From assembly GCF_029946505.1 (NCBI RefSeq), contig NZ_JARZHG010000001.1, positions 744,001 through 808,000 on the forward strand: a stretch of 64,000 nucleotides of DNA. The letters run 5' to 3'. The translations under genes were made by a program, and so were the position numbers. The stretch's first letter is position 1; each line of letters starts with the position of its first letter. This DNA is from Polyangium sp. y55x31. Its GTDB lineage: Bacteria > Myxococcota_A > Polyangia > Polyangiales > Polyangiaceae. The notes under the pieces are model-generated. The model saw nothing but the letters and a program-made list of their open reading frames with translations, searched no databases and was not told the origin of the DNA. Below, one piece after another: positions 43,038 to 53,712 of this stretch.

Positions 43038-43841
43038 TCAGGGCGCGGCGCGCGGGGTCTCGTCGAGGACGCAATAGAGCAGCGTGGGATCACATTTCAC
43101 GCGGTAATCGGGGTTGATGCCGGAGGGCGTGCGGCCCTCGGCGGAATTCCCCTTCGGATCGCAGAGCGCGTCGTCCGGCTCGTTCGTGGGTTTGCCGTCG
43201 GCGCCCGCTTTCGCGCAATGGACGGCCGGGAAGAGCGCGACGAACGTGTACGTCGCCGAGCAACCCTCCACGAGGTCCTCGTACTTCATCGAGCCGACCA
43301 TCTGCGTGCCCGGCGCGGCGGCCGTGACGTAAATGGAAAGGTTTTCCCAGGTTTGTCGGAGCCTCTTCGCGGGGAGCGTGACCGGGTTTCCCATGCTGTC
43401 CATGACCTCGGCCTCCGGGAGGTCGAGCTCGGCGGCCGCGAGCGCGGTCGTGCCGGATGCGCCGCCGGCATAACAGAGATCACGCTCGTCGGGGTTCGTC
43501 GAGTACGCGCCGAAGGCATAAGGCACGTCGTCCTCCCCTGCCCCGAGCCCCTCGCGCTCTCGAATGAGGCCGCCGAACGTGTCGGACTGGACGGCGATGC
43601 TGCGTTTGTCGTAATCCGCGAGGGTCCGATCGTCGTTCGGCGCGAGGAACGAGGCGACGCCAATCTCCTCGCCGACGAGGTCGGCGCAGGAGCCCGTGCC
43701 CTCCACGAGCGTGTATTTCGCGATGAACGGGCCGTGCCCGACGACGCACTGGATCGGGGGCTGCGAGCACGACGCGCCGCCGAACGAGGCCAAAGCCAGG
43801 CCGAGGCCTGCCGCCGCGAGGAAGGAATGACCTTTCTTCAT
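43038..43841 (-). CDS. Lipoprotein partner of the TonB receptor, unknown function
   Basis: 267 residues from the ATG at 43841 (GAGGAG seven bases upstream). Signal peptide with lipobox-like GASC. The mature part contains about eight cysteines spread in pairs, an Asp/Asn-rich middle, and WENLSIYVTAAAPGTQMVG. No family recognised. It is 23 bp after the TonB-dependent receptor gene on the same strand, a typical place for an outer-membrane lipoprotein that helps capture the receptor's substrate. Confidence 0.75.
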   Translation of the reverse strand: MKKGHSFLAAAGLGLALASFGGASCSQPPIQCVVGHGPFIAKYTLVEGTGSCADLVGEEIGVASFLAPNDDRTLADYDKRSIAVQSDTFGGLIREREGLGAGEDDVPYAFGAYSTNPDERDLCYAGGASGTTALAAAELDLPEAEVMDSMGNPVTLPAKRLRQTWENLSIYVTAAAPGTQMVGSMKYEDLVEGCSATYTFVALFPAVHCAKAGADGKPTNEPDDALCDPKGNSAEGRTPSGINPDYRVKCDPTLLYCVLDETPRAAP

Positions 43842-43864
43842 GGTTTGTCTCCTCGTCCGCACGT

Positions 43865-46800
43865 TCAGAAGGTCACCCGCGCATTGAAGCGGACCTGCCG
43901 CGGGAGCTGGAAGCCGTTGGGGTTGCCGAAATTGGGGTTTTTGTCGACGTCGTCGAAAGGCTGGCCGTCCCAGTAGACGAGCTTGCCTTTCGCGGCCGGG
44001 AGGTCGCCCATGGTGCCTCCGGCGATGGGGCGGACGTCGGCGAACGTGTAATTGGAATCGACGCCGGTCACGGCCTGGAAGTTGAAGATGTTGAAGACGT
44101 CGACGCCGAAGGTGACGGTCTGGTCCTTGCCGAGCTTCAAGCCGGCCGTGACGTTCGTGTCGATCGAATGCACCCAGGGCGTCCGGCCGCCCTCGCCGCG
44201 CGGCAAGATGAAGACCTCGCCCGTGAGGTATTGCGGGTGCGCGCCGAGGACGTTGATGGGCGTGCCCGAGCGGGCGGTGTAGCTGCCGCCGACGCTGATC
44301 GAGATGTTGCCGGGCAGAATGAACTCCTTGGCGCCGAAGATCTTGAGCGAATGGGTGCGGTCGCCGGGGAGCGGGCCCTCGCGGTTCGGCAGGAGCGAGA
44401 TGAGGTCGAAATCCGAGTTGATGTTCGGATCGAGCTGCTGGGTCTCGGGCCGGAAGAGGCCGGCGAGGTTGCCGCGCAGGTAGGACGCGGTGTAACTCGC
44501 CTGCGCGAGCCAGCGGTTCGCGAACGCCTTCTCGAAGAAGATCATGAACGAGTCGTAATCGCGGACGGCCTCGGGGAAGTCCTTGGCGATGCCGTGGCCG
44601 GGATTGCCGATGAAATAGGTGTTCGCCTCGTCCCGGCTCATGTCCTCGACGGCATAATTGAGCGATTGATGCGTGTACGCGCCGCCGATCTTCGCGCCCT
44701 GGAAGAGCTCGTATTCGCCGCCGACGACGAGCTGATCGGAGGATTGTGGCTTGATGTCCGGATCGACGGGGACGCGGTCGGAGCCGGTGGCGCCGAATTT
44801 TCGGGTCGGGTCGCTGTTGCCGGTGATCGTGATGAGGTTGTTCGGGTCGTCGCAAGCGCCGCGGACCTGCGCGGGATCCCGCGGATTGCAGACGTCGGAG
44901 CCGCGGAGGGAGTAGATCTGGAGCTCGCCGGGGAAGGAGCGGTCGACGAGGTTCAGGGTGATGGCCTGGTAAAACCGCGCGAAGTTGCCGAAGACCTTGG
45001 CGCGGCCCTGCTTCGTCGGATCCCAGATGACGCCGACGCGCGGTGACCACTGGTTCGGGAGCGTCATGCCGATGCGGCCGTCATTGCCGGTGACGACCTG
45101 CGCGTCATAACGGACGCCGAGGTTCAGGGTGACGCGCTCCATGATGCTCCAGCTATCCTGGACGAACCCGCCAATGGTATAAGAGCGCGAGGTGGTGGAG
45201 AACGAGTTCAGGAAGACGGGGCGGTCGGGGCCTTCCAGGAAGCCGAAGCGGCGCGCGTCGAGGAAAAATGCGCCGTCGGAGGTCTCGCGGAGCGCATTGC
45301 CGCCGCTCACGCCGCGGGCGCTCGTGTAATCGAGGGCCTCGAAATCGACGCCGGCCTTGACGATGTGCTGGCCGAGCAGGCTGCCGATCGCGGTGAAGAT
45401 GGCGCGGCCCTGGATGCGGTTCTGCGTGGCCTGCCGCAGGAGGCCGGGGCCGCCCGTGAAGTAGTTGACGACGGGGCAATAAAGCGCCGCGATCTCCTGG
45501 CTGCCGCCGGGCGCGCATTGCTCGCGCGCGGCGGCCGGGAGGGTCTCGAATTCGGTGATCGGGTATCGCCCGCCCGTGGACCTGCGCCACGCGACGCTCG
45601 GGATCCCCGCGATGGTGCCCGACGAGCCGATCTCGGAGACGCCGCTGCCGTCGGCGGCGGCCTGGGTGAGCGAGCCGTAGACCCAGCCGATCGTGGTGTC
45701 GAGCAGATACTTCTTGTCGGCGAAGGACGAGGAGGTCTTCAGGACGACGTTGTTCGAGAAAGACTCGTTGATCCCGCCGAACGCCGCGTAAGGCCCTTGC
45801 AGGTTCGGCGCCGAGCCGCCGGTCTGGAGGTTGAACGGATAATCGCCGTTGCCGCCGGAGGTCTGCGGGACGCCGAAGACCGAGAGCGAGACGTTGTGGT
45901 CCTGATGGGCCTTCCACGTGAGCTTGCCGATGTACTGGTACGTCCGGTTCGTCGCATAGTAGGTGCGCGCCGTCCCGGGCAGGACCGAGGTCTCTTGGAA
46001 TCCGGTCTCCGGATCGCGGATCGGAATGGGGTTTCCCATCGAATCCTCGGCCGGCGTGCCGTCGGGATTTTCGACGTAGAGGAGCTTGTTCAGCGTGCGA
46101 TCGAGGCGCGTCTTCTGGATCGCGAGGCTCGCGCCGGTGAAGAACCAGAGTTTGTCGCGCAGGATGGGGCCACCGAGTTCGAAGCCGATGTCCTGGATGG
46201 TGGCGAGGCTCGGGCTCGTCTGGATGGTGCTGCCCTCGCGCGGAATGCGGGTGCGGCGGCCCTCGAGGGCGCCGGGCGTGATCGCGCTGAAGAAGGAGCC
46301 GTGGAACTCGTTCGAGCCGCTCTTCGTGACGACATCCATGACGCCGCCGATCGAGCGGCCATATTCGGGCAAATAGCCGGCCGTGATGACATTGACCTCG
46401 CGGACGAACTCGCTGGAGAGCGGCGTGCCGAGGATGCCGAAGGCGGCGTCGTTGGCGGAGAGGCCGTCGATGATGAAGCCGTTCTCCGGGGAGGTCGTGC
46501 CATTGACGGCGACGCCGTAGGTGTCGGTGAAGGTGCCGGGGGCGATGGTGGCGAGGCCCTCGAAGGAGCGCGTCGCGCCGCCTTTTCCGGTCGGAGGGTT
46601 CGTCGGGACGCGCCGGGTGAACTCGGGGCCGACGCTGGTCTTGACGCCGGTCGTGTAATCAATCACGGGCGGGGTGGCCTCCACGAGGATCACGATGCCG
46701 TTTTCGAGGGTCTCGGGGAGGATCTGGATCTGGACGAGGGCCGTGCCGCCCGCGCGGAGCGTGAAGGGCTTGGAGGCATAAGGCCGGAAGCCCGCCCCGC

Positions 46801-47068
46801 CGTCGGCGCGAATGACGTATCCGTCGCCGGGCGGCAGGCTCGGGATGCGATAATTGCCCGCCTTGTCGGTCACGGCGATCTCCTCGCCCTGGAGCGCGGG
46901 CGAGGTGGCCGTGACGACGATGTCCGGCACCGGCTTGTTCGTCTCGGCATTGATGACCTTGCCCTGAACGGTGGCACCGCCCTGCGCGAGCGCCTCGCTG
47001 CCGAAGCAGACGATCGCCGTGGCGAGGGCCGGCGCGCAGAGGAGATAAACTCGATTCGGCCGTCTCAC
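43865..47068 (-). CDS. TonB-dependent receptor with N-terminal carboxypeptidase-regulatory-like domain
   Basis: 1067 residues from the GTG at 47068, chosen because GGGAGG is five bases upstream and a signal peptide (RVYLLCAPALATAIVCFGSEALAQ) follows. The first mature domain (VQGKVINAETNKPVPDIVVTA) is a CarboxypepD-reg-like fold. The plug domain (about 150-270, with GFIIDGLSANDAAFG and SGGVMDVVTKSGSNEFHG-like spacing) precedes a 22-strand-type barrel ending in an aromatic-free RVTF. These import large ligands across the outer membrane. Such OmpA-like SusC-type plugs occur widely in myxobacteria; substrate unknown. Confidence 0.9.
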   Translation of the reverse strand: MRRPNRVYLLCAPALATAIVCFGSEALAQGGATVQGKVINAETNKPVPDIVVTATSPALQGEEIAVTDKAGNYRIPSLPPGDGYVIRADGGAGFRPYASKPFTLRAGGTALVQIQILPETLENGIVILVEATPPVIDYTTGVKTSVGPEFTRRVPTNPPTGKGGATRSFEGLATIAPGTFTDTYGVAVNGTTSPENGFIIDGLSANDAAFGILGTPLSSEFVREVNVITAGYLPEYGRSIGGVMDVVTKSGSNEFHGSFFSAITPGALEGRRTRIPREGSTIQTSPSLATIQDIGFELGGPILRDKLWFFTGASLAIQKTRLDRTLNKLLYVENPDGTPAEDSMGNPIPIRDPETGFQETSVLPGTARTYYATNRTYQYIGKLTWKAHQDHNVSLSVFGVPQTSGGNGDYPFNLQTGGSAPNLQGPYAAFGGINESFSNNVVLKTSSSFADKKYLLDTTIGWVYGSLTQAAADGSGVSEIGSSGTIAGIPSVAWRRSTGGRYPITEFETLPAAAREQCAPGGSQEIAALYCPVVNYFTGGPGLLRQATQNRIQGRAIFTAIGSLLGQHIVKAGVDFEALDYTSARGVSGGNALRETSDGAFFLDARRFGFLEGPDRPVFLNSFSTTSRSYTIGGFVQDSWSIMERVTLNLGVRYDAQVVTGNDGRIGMTLPNQWSPRVGVIWDPTKQGRAKVFGNFARFYQAITLNLVDRSFPGELQIYSLRGSDVCNPRDPAQVRGACDDPNNLITITGNSDPTRKFGATGSDRVPVDPDIKPQSSDQLVVGGEYELFQGAKIGGAYTHQSLNYAVEDMSRDEANTYFIGNPGHGIAKDFPEAVRDYDSFMIFFEKAFANRWLAQASYTASYLRGNLAGLFRPETQQLDPNINSDFDLISLLPNREGPLPGDRTHSLKIFGAKEFILPGNISISVGGSYTARSGTPINVLGAHPQYLTGEVFILPRGEGGRTPWVHSIDTNVTAGLKLGKDQTVTFGVDVFNIFNFQAVTGVDSNYTFADVRPIAGGTMGDLPAAKGKLVYWDGQPFDDVDKNPNFGNPNGFQLPRQVRFNARVTF

Positions 47069-47193
47069 GTGGACCTCCCTCGAGCCCGCCCAGCGGGCTC
47101 GGCGGTCCAAAGAGCAGCGACCGTGCCACGAGGGCGCGGGGGTGATCCTCGCGAGGACTATAAGGAGGCGCGGGGCGGGGCGGGTTTCACGGC

Positions 47194-47230
47194 GCGCGAT
47201 TTGTGCAAGAGCCTCTTGCACAAATCGCGC
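47194..47230. promoter_or_regulatory. Perfect 37-bp palindrome
   Basis: Arms GCGCGATTTGTGCAAGAG (47194-47211) and CTCTTGCACAAATCGCGC (47213-47230) are perfect complements around a single C. With a one-base centre it suits a dimeric DNA-binding protein. As RNA it would need to open a few pairs to form a loop. It lies 126 bp upstream of the TonB receptor start and 45 bp beyond the stop of the Cys-rich gene, so it could be an operator or a terminator without U-tract. Confidence 0.75.
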
Positions 47231-47274
47231 AAGCGAATTCGATCAGGTTGCGCAAGCGGGGAGGGGCGGCGCCG

Positions 47275-49950
47275 TCATTGCGGGTTCGGCGAGCAGCAGC
47301 CGGTGATGCAGCTATGCCCGTCGGGGCACGACGGCTGGCCCGGCTGGCCGCACTTGGGTACGCCAGGCTCGCATTGTTGCTCGATGCACTCGGGCGGGAG
47401 CTCGGGCTTGCCGATGCAGACCTCGCAGTTCTCGCAGGGGTTGTTGCAGGCCGGGACCTGGGTGCACGGCTTGCATTTCATCGGATCCTTCAGGTTTTGC
47501 AGGTTGCAGCTCCCGGTGCCGGCCGGGTTCTCGGAGCCGAGCCAGACGGCGTGCTGGAGCCCGGGGAGCACGCAGCAGCCGAAGCAATCACAGCCGTTCG
47601 GGGTGAGCGGGCCGCAGTAGCTGTCACAGGTCGCCGATTGCGTCTGGTAGGCCGTTCCGCAGGAGCCGGCATACCCGGGGATGCTGGCGTTCGGGTTGTA
47701 CGCGCACTGGCTGCCCTCGGGCGGGTAGTTCGGCGCGGTCGAGAGCGGGTCGCATTTGTGGCTCCAGTAGCAGGCGTCGTTGCCGGCGCCGGTGTCGGCG
47801 TCGAAGTAACAATCGCTCTTGCAAGGCGAGTTGTTCTGCCCGGGGATGCCGCCGTAGAAGCTGTTTTCGGTGTTGTCGCAGGGGCCGAGGCATTGATCGT
47901 CGGACGCGTCGGTCTTGCAGTCGCCGTCGTTGTCGAGGCAATCCCCGCAGGCGTAGACCTTGCCCTGGCAGGTGGCGACTTTGCAGAAATTGCCGCAGCC
48001 GCCCTGGTCGGGATCGCAGGTCTGGTTGCAGGCGCAGAGCGAGTCGTGCGGGATGGCCTTGCAGGCGTCGATCGTGGTGTCGCAGATGTCCTCGGTGCAG
48101 GCGATGCCGTCGTTGCACGTGATCGGCGGGCCATCCATGCAGCCCTGGGACGGGTCGCAGATCTCGGCGCCGTCGCAGAAGACGCCGTTGTCGCAGACGT
48201 AGTCCTGCGCGTAATGGGCGCAGACGCCGCCCGGGTCGTGGCAGAGGTCGTAGGTGCAGGCGATGCCGTCGTCGCAATTTTTGGGCGTGCCCTTCGTGCA
48301 GCCGCCGAACATGGGCTCGCAGGCCTCGACGCCGTTGCAGGCCATTCCATCGTCGCAGGCGTCGTGGTTCGGTGCATGGACGCACGCGCCGGTCGCCGAG
48401 ACGCAGGAGTCGACCGTGCACGGCATGCCGTCGTCGCAATCGCTGGGCGTGCCCGCCTTGCAGACGACGTCGCAGTACTCGATGCCGTTGCAAGCGTCGC
48501 CGTCGTCGCAATCGGCATTCGCAGCGCAAGGCATGGCCGCGGTGCAGCCACCGACCGCGGCGATGCAGAGCTCGCCGGGAGCGCACGCGGCATTGTCGGC
48601 CGTGGACTTGCAGCCGCCGATCGCCTCGTCGCAGGCCTCGACGGTGCAAGCGACATCGTCGGACGGACAGGAGATCGAGGTGCCGAGGACGCAGCCGGTG
48701 GGCGCGGGGCCCGAGGGCGAGCAGGTCTCGATGCCATTGCAGACGAGGCCGTCGCTGCACGCGCTGTCCACAGGAGTGAAGATGCAGGTGTCGAACGACT
48801 CGGAGCAGGCGTCGCTCGTGCAGGAGAGGCCGTCGTCGCAGATGACGGGGCTCCCGGCGATGCAGCCGGCGAGGCCGCAGGTCTCCGTGCCGTTGCAATA
48901 GGCGCCGTCGTCGCAGGGCGCGTCCTCGGGGACGTGGGCGCAGGAATCGGTGGTCTCGTCGCAGAAATCGTTCGTGCAGCCGACGCCGTCGGCGCAGTCG
49001 ACGGGCGAGCCGGGCAGGCAGCCGAGGTTCGCGTCGCAGGATTCGATGCCGTCGCAGAAGAGGCCGTTTGCGCACTTGCCGTCGTTCGGATTGTGCTGAC
49101 ACGCGTCGTTCTGGAGATCGCAGAAATCGTCGGTGCAGGAGATCCCGTCGTTGCAGTCGAGCGGGGCGGAGGACATGCAGCCGAGGATGGCATTGCAGGT
49201 TTCCACGCCGTCGCAGTTGATCTTGTTGTCGCAGAGGGAGTCGACGGGCGTGTGGCTGCAAGCGTCGGTGGACTCGTCGCAGCCATCCAGGGTGCAATCG
49301 ACGCCGTCGTCGCAGGGTTTGGAGGTGTCGACGCAGCCGGCGGAGGGATCGCAGACCTCGGCGCCGTCGCAATATTTGCCGTCGTCGCACTTCCCGTCGT
49401 CCGGCAGATGGTTGCATTGGCCGGAGGCGCATGTGTCGACGGTGCAGCCGATGCCGTCGTCGCAGTCGAGATCGATCATGCAGCCGGCGGCGGCGCTGCC
49501 TGAGCCGCCGCCCCCCGTGGGATCAATTCCGCCGGCGCCGCCGCCGCCCCCGGCGCTTCCGCTGCCGCCTCCGCCGCCGCTTCCGCCGCCGCCTCCGCTT
49601 CCGCCGCTGCTCACGCCGCCGCTTCCGCCTCCGCCGCTGCTCACGCCGCCGCTTCCGCCGCCGCCTCCGCTTCCGCTTCCGCCGCCGCCCGCGGCTACGC
49701 TTCCGGCTTCGCCTCCGCTTCCGCCTTCCCCGCCGGAGCCGCCTGCGCCGCTCCCGGGCGTCACGCCTCCGGCGCCGCCCATTCCAGCGGCGCCGCCGTG
49801 CCCGACGCTCGCGGCGCCGACGCTCCCTCCGGTGCTCGTGTTGCCGCCCGAGCCGATCTGCTGCTCGATCGTATCCGAGCTACTACACGCAGCGAGCGCT
49901 GCCCATGCCACGAGCACGGCACCCGCCACGAATGCTCGATTCGTGTTCAT
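47275..49950 (-). CDS. Cys-rich repeat lipoprotein with Gly/Ser linker
   Basis: 891 residues. The signal peptide ends in the lipobox LAAC. A very long Gly/Ser-rich linker (about 30-155) follows. Then come about nine repeats of roughly 43 residues with the pattern C-D-DG-x2-C-T-x-D-x-C and later C-x-DG-x2-CNGxExC, rich in Asp. A Cys-rich tail (GDCLDNDGDCKTDASDD and CCSPNPQ) closes the chain. Disulfide-stabilised, probably Ca-binding, surface-exposed modules seem likely. Similar repeats are common in large Myxococcota surface lipoproteins. Function, perhaps adhesion, is inferred. Confidence 0.8.
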   Translation of the reverse strand: MNTNRAFVAGAVLVAWAALAACSSSDTIEQQIGSGGNTSTGGSVGAASVGHGGAAGMGGAGGVTPGSGAGGSGGEGGSGGEAGSVAAGGGGSGSGGGGGSGGVSSGGGGSGGVSSGGSGGGGGSGGGGGSGSAGGGGGAGGIDPTGGGGSGSAAAGCMIDLDCDDGIGCTVDTCASGQCNHLPDDGKCDDGKYCDGAEVCDPSAGCVDTSKPCDDGVDCTLDGCDESTDACSHTPVDSLCDNKINCDGVETCNAILGCMSSAPLDCNDGISCTDDFCDLQNDACQHNPNDGKCANGLFCDGIESCDANLGCLPGSPVDCADGVGCTNDFCDETTDSCAHVPEDAPCDDGAYCNGTETCGLAGCIAGSPVICDDGLSCTSDACSESFDTCIFTPVDSACSDGLVCNGIETCSPSGPAPTGCVLGTSISCPSDDVACTVEACDEAIGGCKSTADNAACAPGELCIAAVGGCTAAMPCAANADCDDGDACNGIEYCDVVCKAGTPSDCDDGMPCTVDSCVSATGACVHAPNHDACDDGMACNGVEACEPMFGGCTKGTPKNCDDGIACTYDLCHDPGGVCAHYAQDYVCDNGVFCDGAEICDPSQGCMDGPPITCNDGIACTEDICDTTIDACKAIPHDSLCACNQTCDPDQGGCGNFCKVATCQGKVYACGDCLDNDGDCKTDASDDQCLGPCDNTENSFYGGIPGQNNSPCKSDCYFDADTGAGNDACYWSHKCDPLSTAPNYPPEGSQCAYNPNASIPGYAGSCGTAYQTQSATCDSYCGPLTPNGCDCFGCCVLPGLQHAVWLGSENPAGTGSCNLQNLKDPMKCKPCTQVPACNNPCENCEVCIGKPELPPECIEQQCEPGVPKCGQPGQPSCPDGHSCITGCCSPNPQ
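49500..49790. repeat. GC-rich simple repeat encoding the Gly/Ser linker
   Basis: The stretch is made of CCGCCG and TTCCGCC-type units, including two copies of a 28-bp run containing GCCGCTGCTCACGCCGCCGC. It encodes the Gly/Ser linker of the Cys-rich lipoprotein. Length variation here would change linker length without breaking the frame. Confidence 0.8.
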
Positions 49951-50124
49951 TCAAGGCCCCCCAGAAAACAAAGTCAGGTGTTCCGGGGATGAGTCTGACC
50001 CGCAAAAAATGGAAACTCCACGCAGGATCCGGGCGATTTCTCGGATTTTCCCGCGTTTTGTACGTCCTCGAAAAACGTATTTTCGTCCGGGCAACGCGTC
50101 CGTGCGTCGCGGCCGGAGGGAGGG

Positions 50125-51531
50125 TCAGCCGGGAACGGAAACGGAGGCGCGGGGGCGCCGAACCCAGTGGATCACGAGGGGCAACGTCGCGAGGAGGAGG
50201 CCGACGAAAATGTCCTGGAGCCAGGGCGAGCGGAGGCCGAGCGCCTTCGGGCCGAGCTTGCCGGCGAGGGCGCCGAGCACGCCGAGCGTGAGGGAGACGA
50301 GGGCGACACGCGGAGGAATCGGCGCGTCGACGAAGAGGCCGACGCAAAGGAGCGGCAGGAGCGAGGCGCCGAGGAGAGCGCCCGCGAGGGTCGAGAGGGA
50401 GACGATGTCGCCGAGAGGGCGGAAGGAGAGCGCGAGGACGAGGGTCGCGACGAGAAAAAGGATGAAGCGGGTGCGGCGCTCGCTCGGCTCGCGTCGGGCG
50501 AGCGGGGCGACGACGTGCTTTTCGAGGCACGAGGCGACGACGAGCAAGGCGGAGTCGAGCGAGGACATCGACGCGGCGAGGAGCGCGACGAGAAAGACGG
50601 GGCCAAAGGCCGCGCCGAGCAGGCCTCGCTCGAAGACGAGGCGCGGGACGACCTCGTCGGCGTCACGGATGAGAGGGACGAGCGAACGCGCGAAGTAGCC
50701 AACGGGGAAGAGGCAGCCGAGGACGAGGAGGAGCAGGAGCGGCGCGAGGTGCCGGAAGCGGCGGGCCCGCGCGCCGTCGCCGAAGGCATAAAAGACCATG
50801 ACCTGCTTGGGGTCGGCGACGAGTTTGACCGCGCCCGACAAACCCACGGCGACGAGCTGCGCGACGGAGAGCGGGCGGATCGGCGGAGGCGCGGGCGCTC
50901 CGGGATCGGGCGAGGCGGAGAGGACCCCGACGAAAAGCAGGACCGCGCCGGCGAGAAGGACGACCGATTGCACGACGTCCGTGAGCACGTCCGCCCAGAG
51001 GCCGCCGAGCAGGCAATAGACGATCGTGACGAGATACACGACGAGCAGCGCCGCGGAATACGAGAGGCCAAGGCCGGAAGCGACGACGAGGGCCGTGCCC
51101 CGCAAAACGGCGAGGACGTAGAGGAGGGTCGTGGCGACGATGATCCACTGGACGAAGACCGCGAGCGGGCGCGAGCCGAAGCGTCGTTCGAAGAAATCGG
51201 GCAGGGTGAGGGCGCCGTTCGTCCGGGCAAACTCGGCGAAACGAGGGGCGAAGAGGTGGAAGGAGAGCGCGCAGGCGACGACGAGGAAGCCGCCGACGAC
51301 ACACCAGCCGAGCCCGACCTCGTGGCTCTTGCCGGCATGTCCGACGAACGAGTTCGAGCTGACGAAGTTCGCCATGAAGGAGAGGGCGAGCATCCACGCG
51401 GGGATCTTGCCGCCGCCCGTGACGTAGTCGGAGAAGCCCTTCGTTCGCCGGGTGACGTAGGTGCCGGCGAGGATGAGCGCGAGGAGGTAGCCCGCGACGA
51501 TGAGGAGGGTGACGAGGCGATCGGTGCTCAA
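50125..51531 (-). CDS. Sodium:solute symporter (SSS family)
   Basis: 468 residues from a TTG at 51531. This start is chosen because AGGA lies eight bases upstream, TM1 begins right after it (RLVTLLIVAGYLLALILAG), and further upstream the frame runs into a palindrome. About 13 membrane helices. SSS hallmarks are GFSDYVTGGGKIPAWMLALSFMANFVSSNSFVG and the TM-region GLLGAAFGPVFLVALLAASMSSLDSALL, which carries the Na-binding Ser residues. Substrate unknown. The upstream region holds the palindrome at 51543-51582. Confidence 0.9.
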   Translation of the reverse strand: MSTDRLVTLLIVAGYLLALILAGTYVTRRTKGFSDYVTGGGKIPAWMLALSFMANFVSSNSFVGHAGKSHEVGLGWCVVGGFLVVACALSFHLFAPRFAEFARTNGALTLPDFFERRFGSRPLAVFVQWIIVATTLLYVLAVLRGTALVVASGLGLSYSAALLVVYLVTIVYCLLGGLWADVLTDVVQSVVLLAGAVLLFVGVLSASPDPGAPAPPPIRPLSVAQLVAVGLSGAVKLVADPKQVMVFYAFGDGARARRFRHLAPLLLLLVLGCLFPVGYFARSLVPLIRDADEVVPRLVFERGLLGAAFGPVFLVALLAASMSSLDSALLVVASCLEKHVVAPLARREPSERRTRFILFLVATLVLALSFRPLGDIVSLSTLAGALLGASLLPLLCVGLFVDAPIPPRVALVSLTLGVLGALAGKLGPKALGLRSPWLQDIFVGLLLATLPLVIHWVRRPRASVSVPG

Positions 51532-51542
51532 CGAAGACGATC

Positions 51543-51582
51543 CTAGAACATCGATCGGTTTGACAACCGCTCGATGTTCTAG
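51543..51582. promoter_or_regulatory. 40-bp nested palindrome in front of the symporter gene
   Basis: Outer arms CTAGAACATCGA (51543-51554) and TCGATGTTCTAG (51571-51582) are perfect; inner arms CGGTT (51556-51560) and AACCG (51565-51569) flank TGAC. The edge nearest the gene is 11 bases from the TTG start and touches the AGGA ribosome binding site. TTGTCA on the minus strand lies about 15 bases before TAGGAT, a possible -35/-10 pair that would give a near-leaderless mRNA. Best read as an operator over the promoter. Confidence 0.65.
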
Positions 51583-51596
51583 CCTTGTTTCGTCCC

Positions 51597-51703
51597 GAGG
51601 GGGACGCCTCGCGTCCCCCTCTCGTCCGGGCAAAGCCCGGCCGATTCACCCCCCGAGGCGAGCTCGCTTCGCGATCTCGCAGAGCGCCGAACTGTTCGGC
51701 GCT

Positions 51704-51705
<2 letters not shown>
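51597..51705. repeat. Three stacked perfect hairpins between symporter and kinase genes
   Basis: Hairpin 1: 51597-51621, 11-bp stems with GAGGGGGACGC and loop CTC. Hairpin 2: 51626-51640, stem CCGGGC with loop AAA. Hairpin 3: 51681-51705, 11-bp stems AGAGCGCCGAA and loop CTG, ending on the stop codon of the kinase gene (51704-51706). None has a U-tract. Hairpin 3 may end the kinase transcript; together they insulate the kinase from the symporter. Confidence 0.65.
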
Positions 51706-53254
<1,549 letters not shown>

Positions 53255-53360
53255 GCGCGAGGCGTCCTCGGGTGACTCGCCATCCTAGTCAATCCCGAGG
53301 CCAAACGAAAGCGGGGCGCGGCCGCTTGGCGGTCGCCTTCGGCCGAGGTAGGTTCGACCC

Positions 53361-53696
53361 ATGAGCACCGAGGGCATCTCGGAACGGGATTTCGAACGCG
53401 TCGCGGACGACACGCTGCGCAAGCTCGAGCGGGCGCTCGGCGACCTGGACGGGCTCGAGGTGGATCTGCAGATGGGGGTCCTCACCATCGAGTTCCAGGA
53501 CGGAACCCGGTACGTCATCAACAGCCACCGCGCGGCGCGGCAAATCTGGATGGCCGCGGAGCGCAACGCCTGGCACTTCGACCCGCGCGCGGGCGGCGCG
53601 AGCTGGAACGCCTCGAAGGACGGCGCGGAGCTCTGGGCCACGGTGCAAGCGGTGCTCTCGCGCAAGCTCGGCAGGACGATCGAGCTCACCCCCTGA
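53361..53696 (+). CDS. cyaY: Iron donor protein CyaY (frataxin homolog)
   Basis: 111 residues, usual CyaY length. The acidic first helix (SERDFERVADDTLRKLERAL) is the iron-binding ridge, GVLTIEFQDGTRYVINSHRAARQIWMA is the signature strand pair, and WHFDPRAGGASWNASKDGAELW is the typical end. CyaY interacts with IscS and modulates iron-sulfur cluster assembly in the cytoplasm. No isc genes are in the window. It is followed after 16 bp by the matrixin gene. Confidence 0.92.
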   Translation: MSTEGISERDFERVADDTLRKLERALGDLDGLEVDLQMGVLTIEFQDGTRYVINSHRAARQIWMAAERNAWHFDPRAGGASWNASKDGAELWATVQAVLSRKLGRTIELTP

Positions 53697-53712
53697 GCGC
53701 GGAGGAGCCGGG

